A stretch of 64,000 nucleotides of DNA, from the NCBI RefSeq assembly GCF_032062135.1, contig NC_092868.1:45759603-45823602 (forward strand), in the 5' to 3' direction. Every line of letters begins with the position of its first letter. The first letter of the stretch is position 1. This DNA comes from Pyxicephalus adspersus (Eukaryota > Chordata > Amphibia > Anura > Pyxicephalidae). Shown piece after piece: positions 14,401 through 26,400 of the stretch. Position numbers and translations under genes: made by a program. The notes beneath the pieces are model-generated. The model saw nothing but the letters and a program-made list of their open reading frames with translations. It was not told the DNA's origin and did no database searches.

Positions 14401-17400
14401 TACAACAGCTGTATTGTAATATGTACACTACAAGAAGATGCTTTGTTCCAAGTCTCCAGGGAATGTAATGTATTTGTGTGGCCTGAGCTATTGTGTAACT
14501 CAACACTCACCAAAAACCACATGTTTTCCATCCAGCCAATCGCACTTCGAGCAAGTGATAAAAAATTGGCAGCCATTTGTTCCGGGACCGCTGTTGGCCT
14601 GCAGAGGAGAAGAGAGGACATGATTTTATGTACAGTCATAGCACACACATTGTAAGCAGCACTAGAGAAGAACTTGTGGTTTTAGAGAACTCTATTTTAA
14701 TTACAGTGAAAGATGAGTGTATGTTTTGAGGCAAAATATTTTAACAAATTGTTGAGTGTTCACCTTTAGTACAGTTGTCTTTTTATAATTCTTCCTGTCT
14801 CCCTAAGAGTAGCGAGCCTGATAAAGTTTTTACCTTCCTACTGGCATTTATTGTGAGATATATATATATATATATATAATAAATCATTTATTTATTTTTA
14901 ATGCAAGTTAAGTGTAGAATTTGGCATTGTATAAACTTTTTATAGTCCCCTGCACAATTGCCCTTGGGCTTTGTACAGACGTGCAATAATTGTAGTTGGA
15001 AAGGATCTTTCACGATCCTTTACAACTACAAACAACTACACAATGCATGAATGAGCGCTGTACATACAGCACCGTTCTGCTCTATAGAAAGGGGAGTGCT
15101 CCAGCTGTGCTCTCTCCTCTTCACATCACTTCCATTACGATCGTTTATCGTCCATGGATCCTGCCAGGACAGTCGTTCACACGTAAGATTCTCGTCTGAT
15201 ATCAGCCCTGAGCCGATTATTGGACGAGAACCATTGCACCATTGTGTACCTAGCCTTAGACTGGCAGAGGGCGGGCAGTAAATTTTAGGAACCAATCCAT
15301 AACCTTTTTGACTGAAGGAGACAGCAGAGTGAACAAAGAGATGAGTTCATCAGTCTGCTGCTGCTCTATTATTGATAATCTGGTGCCTGGAGTTGACCTA
15401 GCTGTGTTGTTTACCTGCAGTGAAGAAAAGTCTTGTCATTATTATAATTATTCTGTTTGTCAGGACTGGATGAACAGAAATAAACTCTTTTAGCAGAAAA
15501 AAATACAGCTCCAATATATGTATTTAACTGTTCCCATGGAGTCCAGCTTTAAGTTAGGCTACGTAGACACGTGCAACTGTTCTCGTCTGATAATCGGCTT
15601 AGGGCCGATATCGGGCGAGTATCTTGCGCCTGTACAGTGCTCGTCGTCCATCGTCCAAACAACCGCCCTGGCGGATCCACGGACCATCATAATGCAAGTG
15701 AAAGGAAGAGAGTGTAGCTGGTTCCGCTTCGTCGTTTTCCTCTCTCCCCATAGAGCAGAATGGTGATGTATGTACAACACTCGTTCATGCATTCTGCAGT
15801 CGTTGCAAAGTATCGTGAAAGATCCTTTCCAATTACAAACATTGCACGTGTGTACAAAGCCTTAGCCAAATATTCATAAAATGCATCAACAAAGCCAATC
15901 TTGCTCAGAATTTGCATTATGTTGTTTTCTTGCCAGTCCAGTTCTCAATCTTTGGCTTTTTATTCTTGACACGTGCAGGGTTATATCAGTGATTCAGTCA
16001 CTTGCCAACTTAGCAAAACAGTTTTAAACTTTAATGACTCCAATTGTTGCTAGAGATTCTCACCACAATGAATATGGATGTGCCCTGAAAGCTGCAACAG
16101 ATTTAGAGAGCATTGTTTTATAGCTACTAGCGTTACGTTCATCAAGATAACCCAGACAAAAATAAATTCAGCACCTGAATGCAAACCTATAGTTGATCCA
16201 GAGAAAGGTAAAACAAACCCTTGTAAAATATTGACCAATTTGCTCCAAAAAGTAACAAAAAACCCTTTCTGATCCAGGAAAGAAACAGGATACAGTGCTG
16301 TTTGTTATAATGGTCAACCCTTTCATGACAGGAGGACATTATTAGTAGCAGTACCAGTATGCCTCAATGAAAATGGACAATATATTTATGACTAACTCAA
16401 TAATTTCTAATTTCGTATCGGGCACCAGGACCCAAACTCGACGAGTTTCACAGAATCTGTCTGCTTCATTATGAGTAGTTTAACATGATCTTTTACATCC
16501 CCATGTTACAATATTATTGGTGAAGTAGACAGGTTCTGCGAAACGCATCGAGTTTGGGCCCTAGTGCCTGACACAATCTTGTAATCTGGGTATTGGAGTT
16601 AACATAAGAATTACTATCACTAATTATACATTGATAATATAAATACTTGACATTGTTAAATAAATATGAAATTTTAATATATATCATCTTTATAGTGATT
16701 TGTAGTAGTACTTTAAAAGTCCTGCTATCGCTATACATTAACCCATCTTGGGGTTGAAACTTTTTTGGTCATACTTAAATCATTTAAATGTTTTATTTTA
16801 AAAAACAGTTACAGCTTTTATTTGTTGTTTTAATAAAAAAAATGTTTTTTAATACATCCTGCAATTGCACAAAAATGTTTACAATTCTCTTACAATTGTA
16901 ATTGTATCTGATTATTATAGTATTAAACAGATGAACACTACTACCTGGAAGCATTGGATTGTTAATTTTATCAAAAAAGCCTCCAGCTTGTGAGAGCCAG
17001 CTTTACGAAACTCCTAGCTTTACGAAATGTTAAGACTTGAGTTCAAGCTGCAGCCAATGTAATATAAAGAAAAGACAATTTCTCCTATATATTGCAACAT
17101 TACTCTAGTGTTTTATGAAGTCAGCTAATTTATGCATCCCCAGGATACAAAAAGGTGCTCTCTCATACATACCATAGACAGCAGACCAGGAGCCGAGTGT
17201 TTAAGTTTAAAGTTCTCATCTGCAAATGGTCCTCTGTATATACTGGCCACTCCTGTGCCATCACCCTGTGGGAAATTCAATACAGGATTAAAATGAACAA
17301 GAGACATTTTACAAGATATTCCCTCCTCTGAGAGTCTAAAACATATCTAAACAACAAAACTAACAATGTATATATTAGAATTTACTACTCCTTAGATGTG

Positions 17401-20400
17401 GTGGTTGCATTAGTTTCCTTTTCCAGGTTATTATATTCACCTGGTAATCCTCCAGGAATAACACAGTTCCTGCCTCTTTGTGTATACATTCACTTTTTCA
17501 TGGTATTAAATAGAGGAAGCTATAGTTATTACACAGACTGGACATTAAATGCACCTCCTTTTATTTATCTCTATTATATGGTGGATTGGTAGGAATAGTA
17601 TTTAATAGAAGTAACTGTTTTTCCTGCCTTTTAGTTCACAAGTAAAACTCTGCATATTTAACAAGCTGAACAAGCATTTTTAGTCCTTTATGGAAATGTT
17701 CTTAGCCTGAAAAGAGAAAACTATTGAGGCCACCATATCTAAAACTGCATTTTTGTTCAAGGGTTCCAAAAACATGCAGTTAGGTTAGTTGACTTCCCCC
17801 AAAAATTGACCTCAGACTGTGTTAATGACATTTGACTATGGTAGGGACATTAGATTGTGAGCCCCTTTGAGGGACAGCTAGTGACATGACCACATACTAC
17901 TTTGTACAGCGCTGCATAAAATGTCCGCGTTATATAAATACTGTATTATAAAAATAATAAAGGGTTTAGATACACTTTGACATTCTACTCTGGCAGACAA
18001 CATATGCATAGTGCTCCCCTTCTTCCCAACGACCAATTCATACATGTGAAATATTACAAAAAGGAAGAGTACATTATGATGTGTACATCCTGATATCATA
18101 ATTCCAGGGCACAGATTGTATCTTTAGGTGTCTTGGAATGTGGCTGATAGGACTAATGAGTTTTATGGGGGCATGAGGTGGCACTAAGAGTCTGATTTAT
18201 CACAGAGAAGGTTATAAATGTACTTTGATATGCTATGCTTAGCTATGGACACCTCCACCTACCCATTTATAAGTATCAGACTGCAGTGTGTAGCAGGTGA
18301 AGCTCTATGGAGTCACCTATGTTTTATGTAAAAAGAGAACACTTTGGGTTGGGAGATTGTGTGACTCTAAAGCTATGTACACACGTCAGATTTTTATCGG
18401 CCAATTATCGGGCGAAAATCTGCCGTGTGTACAGTCGGTGTTGTCCATCGTCCGGACGACTGACCTGCCGGATCCACGGACGATGGACGACAGCCGATCC
18501 TAATGAAAGGGAAGGGGAGAGCGCGCAGCAGGGTGCCGCTCCGTCGCTCTCCCCCTCCCCTCTCCATAGTCCCCCTCCCCTCTCCATAGAGCATGAACGG
18601 TGCTGTATGTACAGCACCGTTCATGCATCGTGCACTCCCTTGTCGTTGGAAAGGATCGTGAAAGAACCTTTCCAACGACAAAAATTGCAAGTGTGTACGC
18701 AGCTTAACAGATCAGATAACCAGACACTCCCAGAGTTTTTATTTGCATTTTTATAGTTTTTGCATTTAAAGTTTTACTCTGCTGCTCCAGCCTAAACGTC
18801 ATAAGGCTTGAACAGAGCAAACAAATCACTGTGCTTGATGAAAGTGATTATATTTTTGTATGTGTGGTATGGGGTATGGCTGCACACTGTTTTTTAAAAT
18901 CCCCTAGGTACTCCTGGTAATGCAGACTTTTTTTTAGAACTTTTATTAGGTACATCCCTCCGGGATCCCTGTTCAGGATCCCTGTTTTTTCTCAGCCAAT
19001 GCTAGTGCTGGTCACAGGAGAACTGGGAATGGTGCAGCTGGTAACAGCTCTGCCAGCAATTATGTGAGACACAGAACTCATTGAAGGCTGAGACAGGAGA
19101 GGGAAAAGGTGACTGTATGGGGGTGGACAGGAGTAGCGGCACCTTAACACAGTGATGTCCAACCTTTTGGACCTCACAAACTGCCAAATTTATGGAACCG
19201 TGTGTCACTCAAAAGGAGAAGAAACTTCCCCCATAGTGACCTCATGATGTCAGATGCCCCAACCCCCCCCCCCATCGCAGGTCTGAACCCGGGATGGGGG
19301 AGTGGGTGGGTTGTGTCCCCCATCCACTGCCCCAAGCATGCGATCCATACGGGGGACATATGAGCACCAAAATTTTCTCAACCGCTGCCCTAGCTCACTG
19401 CTTAGACCAGCGGTGTCAAACTCAAATATGCAGAGGGACAAAATTAAAAAAACTTAGAGAAAGGCATAAAAAATTTTTAATTTTATTTAAGAAAAAATCT
19501 TATGCCTCTTTCTCTATTTTTAGCCTTCTGAGTTAAATTTCAATGGTAACCTTTTTGCCCAGGATAACAATTATAACAACAATATTCTTCTATGAAAATC
19601 CAACCATTCAAGTCCATCCCTTGGAGTAGCAAGGAAATGTACTGCTGAGGGGGAGTGCTGGAAATGCCAGACGCGGCCAATGCAGAGCTGGATCTTATGA
19701 GTGTTCTGCCGCTGGAACTCCCTCTTTATTGAAATAGCGCTGCTACTAAAATTCCAGCTATCTTTATCTAATTGGTTTTGTGCACCATTTCGTACATAAT
19801 GCAGCTCATAAAAAAGCCAAGAAGTGTTTTCTGCACAGTGCAACAATCACAATCATTACACAACTAAAACAGTTCATACATATCTCCGTGTGTGTGTGAG
19901 GAACTAAACCACTTAACCAGGTCCAGCAGCCTTTCCTATTGAAATGCAGCTGCTGTCTGGCCATTTACATGTAGTAAATAGAGGTAGTGTATAATACAGT
20001 GTCCTCATAATCCAATGTAAATGAAGTTCATTATGCAACTAATAATGTAAATAGCATTAAGTCTGCTCATTCCAATGAATAGACAGCCAATGCACTGGAA
20101 AGGTTAAAAAAAGAAGAATGGACATGCAGTTTTTTTTCCTTTGTCCTTTTCCTTTCTCCTTATAGCAAAGAGTGGATAGGTGTGAATGGGTTTAGGTGGA
20201 AACAACCTACACACAAAGATGGTGAATAAATATTTGTATAGATATTCGTATCAAATAAAACATAATAAATACAGCCAAGGTCTTTAAAATAAAATATTAA
20301 CTGCCCAGACAAAATGTTATAAAAATAAATATATATATTACCTAAAAGGAAATAAAAAAACTGCTCTATATTTATCTCTGTATGCTTATCCATCTCTGGG

Positions 20401-23400
20401 ACTTATAGGAGTCACAACATTCACACTCTCCGGGTTAAAATACCACATTCTGAACAATTTATAAGATGCCGAGTTGCCATAGAAACTCACATTGACAAAA
20501 TCTCCTCCTTGGATCATGAAGTCTTTTATCACCCTGCAGGGAACAATAAATAGAGGATGTAGTAAAAGTATCAGCTGGCACAATTGTTCATAAATGCCTA
20601 CACTTTAGGTCAGCAATCAATGCCATAGCAGCCTAGCAGAAGCTTCACAGACGCTGCCGCCGTACAAAGGGATCCCGCCTAACACGTGACCCTTTACACC
20701 TTCGCTACAATGAATGTAACCCATTCAATGCCCGGTCCCACCTCTGCATGTTATTGGCAGTTCTTTAAACATTTTTCTCCCGTGCATTTTTTTTTATGCG
20801 TGAACCCTTCTTTATGTGGCCAAAATATGCCGTGATGCATTGCTTCTCAACCAGGGATCCTCCAGAGGTTGCTGGGGGTTCCTTGAGCAATTTGTACCTC
20901 TCAGGTCAGTTTAAGTGACACCAATCATCTTTCTGTAAGGGTGACATTCTTCCCAGTGGACAGCAATGTATTATACTGTGGGCTGTGGATGTAGTAAATA
21001 TAGAAGGGGTTCCCTGAAGATCAGAAAATTATTTCATGGGTTGCTTTAATAATAATGCTAATTGACAAAGAAAAGACAATGATTGTTAATGCAATAGTTA
21101 ACCCTTGAAGCTATTATTGGATATCATTGTCACCATATTTACAGAACAGTATGACATTGTCTGATGCAAAGTGGCCCTACCATTCTACAATAGAAATAAT
21201 GAGAATGGAGAAGGTAGAAAACCCAAAACTGGGGGAACTAGGAGGGGTTTGACTAGGTGTGGACTCCAATGCTCTTCTACCACAAATCATACGCCATTAT
21301 GGATCTATTTTAAGGCTAAAATCCATGGAGCTTTAAAAAGACACAAATTAATGTTGCTCTGTAATTAATAATGCATTAGAAATGTATTTATTTTTAGATC
21401 ATTCAGGACAGTAACAGAGCTCAGGCTGGAAGGGAAATCAGGACAAGCAGTCAGTCAGCTGTGCTTTAGTAGTTATTTGCTAACAAGGGACGTGTTAATA
21501 GAAGGTGAGCACAAAAAGACACAGCCTAGCTATAAGCAAGCATTGGAGCAAGACATGTAAGTGTCTCCAAACTGTAGCAGAAAAAGTTGCCCTGCCAGAC
21601 AAGGTCAAGGCATGGTAGTAGTGTGGCTCAAAAGGTTAGCTCTCTACTTTGCAGCGCTTGGTCCCAGGCTCGAATCTTCCCCAATGTTTGCGTGGGTTTG
21701 CTCCGGGTACTCTGGTCCCTTCCCACATCCCAAAAGGCATGCAGTTAGGTTACTTGGCTTCCACCCAAAATTGTCCCAAGACTGTATAAAAGACATGACT
21801 GTGGTTGGGACATTAGATTGTGAGCTCATTTGAGGAACAGCTAGTGACATGACTATAGACTTTGTACAGCGCTGCGTAATATGTTGGCACTTTATAAATA
21901 TTGTATAATAATAATTATTCCCAGAACTGGATAAACAGAAATGCAAACCCTTGAAAGGTAAACCTGTCTCCATATATAATACTAAATGTTTTCACTGAAA
22001 CAGGAACAGATATACATCTCAATGTAAATTAGCATTAGCACCAGCTCAGTAAAAGCGATCCTCTCCAAATACAGATGAAAATATGCAGAAATGTCACTCA
22101 GTGCTTGCTATGGCTCAGCAAACTATCCCCAGTTGCTGCAGCTGATAAACCAGCACTGGGCGAGTTTCCCAGCAAAACAACCACCATGCACAGAACACTG
22201 TACGAAACCCTTTTAATAAAAAAAGTCTTTACCAACCTGTGGAAAGTGCTTCCTTTGTATCCAATAGGAACACCATCTTTTCTAAAGACATACAGAAAAA
22301 AAATATTAGTCAAAACCTCTTTACAAAGAACATAAAGTTTTTTTTTTACAATACTTATTAAATGGTAAATGGTAAATGATAAATCCCTTGTATAACTACC
22401 CAAATACCCCTGCAGACCACAATTTTAAGGTGTAGGTGCATCTTTGGTGCAGTATTACTTATATTAGAGCAACATACACAAAACCTCCCCCCATCCCATA
22501 CTTATGTCTCAGACACAGCAAGATACTGCGGCCTTAATTGCCAAAAATCTGCTTGGCCGTACCTACACATGCTACAACCCTATTTATACAGTTGGGTAAG
22601 GGCTACAACAAATGGGACAATTTTAAAATCCAACCTAATCCAAAGCAATGCCTAGATCCAAAGTGAATTCAATAGCTGACTGATGTAGGCAACCATTTTT
22701 TGGGTTTCTGATTAGACATGGACAGTTCAGACTTGTTAGTTAGTAATATTGATTGAATCTGTGCTAGCTGTGTTAAACAATCTGGAAAACAAGACTCCCA
22801 TTATTTTTTGAAAACCTGGACTGCATAATCCAAAATTTGAAAGTTGTGCAAATAAAGGTGTTAGAGATCTCAACTTTTCTATATAAAGAGGACATTATAT
22901 AGCTAGATAGGAGGATACAAACCTGAATTCCCCAGTGCAGAACTGCCTGTAATGATAAAAGAGATACATATGTTACATTATGTAAAAAGATGTTACAATA
23001 TTGCAGTGTGCTCCCCCAGCACTTTTCAGTAACCACCCGCCTGTTTTTTGGGTGGTAACTGAAGAGTTGGGTCACAATACAGGGGATGCAACCCACTTCT
23101 TCAGCTTCTTCTTACCCAGTTTAAAGTAATTTCTGGGTTGAACACTGTATTGGAGAAGTATTTCATTGTGTCCAACGACCCACTATTAAAGTGAACACTT
23201 CTATACAATTCATTCTAATTTCTTGCAAAAGAAGTCCTATTTCAGGAATACAAAGGAAAAAGGGGAAAATCTAAAGCTAGTAGAGAATTATTAAATGAAT
23301 GGGCAGGGAGCCCAGTTACCTTACCAGTCAAAGTCATATGATTGGCTCTTCTCCAATAAGGAAACTCTTACTGCAGTAGTAAGTAGAGAGAATGCCAGGG

Positions 23401-26400
23401 AGTACATAAGTCTATCCACCACAACTGTTATTTTACAATTGGCCAGTAAAATGCAGAGTATAACAGAGTACAGGTAATGATATCCGCTCTCCATTAGCCC
23501 CTGAGTCCTATAAGTACAATTTAAACTAAAGATTCCTTAAACCAGAATACCACATTATTAATAACCATATTAGAATGATGCAGAAGTGAAATTAGAGGCA
23601 AATCATTACTCTACCTGTAAAATTCAATCTTCGCCCTAATACTGCCACCTCACCATACCTTCCTATAGGTCAGCTGAGATTAACGAGGACCAAGCACATC
23701 TTTTGCATGAAAAACTGAGATTTGTACTAAAGGTCAACTGCCTAGTAATCTGGATTTACAATTTTATTTTAACATTTCATTACCAAAAGCAATTGTAGCT
23801 TTTCAAGAGAGCAAAAATGTTACTCACCACCTACTGGATAGGTACGTTCTGAACTTTTGTTTTACAGGGATCTGTGATTTATTTAAAGAGGTAGACCAAC
23901 ATCCACTACAGAAAGCATTTGTGGGGTTTGTCCTTGTCTCACATCCATGAACACGCTGTATAATGTCTCTGTTTCCTATGGGTGGATGATAAGTATACTC
24001 CTTCAGTGTTCTCCCCATACCCTTTTTACCGGGCACACCACCCAGTACTTTTCAGTAGCCATCCGACTGTTTCTGGGTGGTTACTGTAACGTTAGGTCAC
24101 AAAACAGGGGCCACCACCTGCATACAACTTTTTTCATCACAGCTTAAAAAAAATCTGGGGAGAATCCTGAGCAAAAATATGCAGGTCCAAACATTTACTC
24201 AAGGCTGGAGAGAATACACTTTCATGAGTGAAGCTGGGTGATCCAGAAAACCTGGAATGGATCTGGTCCAGGATTCAAAACATTTGTTAACAAATAGCCA
24301 ATGAGTTTTAGGAAATCCATTCCGGGTTTGCTGGATTACCCAGCTTCACTGATGAAAATGTATCCTCTTCAGCCTTGGAGAGCTTTAGTAAATCAGGTCA
24401 CTGAATTAACTTAAAGTAGGGGCCTCTTTGGAAGAGCTCTGGGCTGCAAGGTGGGTGACATATCCTAAAATGAAAGTTATGTGTTCACAGCTATCTGCTA
24501 GAATTTAGAAGCTAAAAGGTACCCGACATTTGGGTTAAGATCCACTTCAGAGCAGAAATAAATTCTGATCCATCAGAGGGGTGATCCTACATCATTAATA
24601 TGTGTATGTGGCCAGGAGACAGCTGGTCCTGATTGTGATGTAGCCATGACAGGTCTCACAGTGTAGTAGGTCATTGTCCAAGTCACCATTGTCTTCATTC
24701 ACTTGGACTAGGACATGTGACTTGAACTCACTGCTTTCATTTACACTGCAGGAACCATGGCCCTTAATCTCTAAACCTATTCTCCTGAAACAGATCTATA
24801 ATTTATATGCTTTATTGTTATATGCAGATTCATGTTTGGAAATTTGTGACCAGGCAGGTCTTTAGTGCAATAAAACATACTTACCGGCCTGATCACTGTC
24901 AAAAAAGCTCCAGGCTTTTCCTGCAGCTGCCAGGACAGGATGAACTGCACAGGATTTACATCATCCCGGCCTGGCCAATAAAGATAGCTAAAGATCCAAA
25001 CCAGGAAGAGGAAAACAATGGAGATGAAACTGCCTGTGACATAGCAGGGACAGGTGCATGTATATAGGCTAGGTACACATCAGATGATTCTAGTCTAATT
25101 TAAACTTCAGGGCTGGTATCAGACGAGAATCTGGCGTGTGTACAGCGCTCATCCAACGCGCTGGATTCATCCTGGCAGATCTACAAACAACTAACGATAG
25201 TAATACAAGTGAAGCATAGAGAGCACAGCGGGAAGCCGTTCTGTCGTTCACCTATCTCTATAGAGCAGAACGATGCTGTATGTACATCGCTCGTTCATGC
25301 ATCTTTCAGTCTTTTGTTGTTGGAAAAGGTTGTGAAAGATCCATTGGAACAACAAAAGCCTAATGTATGTACACAGCCTTGGAAACAATTACAATCAGGC
25401 AGGTAAGCTTATTTTATTGCAGAAGGGACATTACCTGTCTGCTCAGAAATAAAAGTCTTGCCTGGTTGCAATTTTGGGGGAAAAAAACATTTAGTTTCTC
25501 TTTAAATTAATATCAACTTTAGATCAAAATCCCTTCTTCCAAAAATCTAAAACTTTCACTCAGAATATTGTGTCTTGCCTTAAATTCCATCCCACAGCAG
25601 TCAAAATCCAGACAAAAGTTATATTTGTTGTTGTACCTGAAATTTTCAGCTGTTTTGGGAACGACATCAGCAAAAAGCTCCACTTTCATTCGTCCCACTT
25701 CCTGTAAGTCAAACAAAATAAACATGTGGGTGCTATTTAAACGCCATACAAAAAACAAACAAAAACAAAACTGAATGTGGATGCTGTTTTCATTCACTGG
25801 AAGGGATTTATTCTCCACTTCTGTGCTATCATTACCTTAATATGAATGATTGAGGCTAAATTCACACTGGTGGTGAGGTTGCGGTGTGCCAGGGCAGTGG
25901 TTGCCAACCGATGGTCCGTGTGAAAATTTTGGTGGTCCACAGAAGTTGCAAATTTCATGTTTTAATAAAAATAGGGTGACTGTTGTAATGGTGGAAACAA
26001 TACTGAAGCCGTACGCTTCAGTATTGTTTCCACCATTACAACAGTCACCCTGCTCTGCCAATACCGATTCTCATCTGATTGTTTTATTTTATTTGTTTAT
26101 TTCTCAGATGCTCTTTTAGGTAAGTATGACCTTACCTGTGTATTTTCTTTACCTGTTATATTTAATAGCATCAGATAGTTTGACTTTGATAACTATCATT
26201 TCTTGTTTGACCTTATAATAAAATAAATATAAATAAAGGATTCACTGCTTGGTGAACATTGAATACATTGCATTAAATGTTGCATGTGGTTTTTTGGAAC
26301 ATATACAGGTTTCACTGATAGCATTCAGTTAAAAAATATTTTGGTCTATATTTGAGAAAGACTGTCGTTTAGTATTCTTCAACATGTGAATGATATGAAT

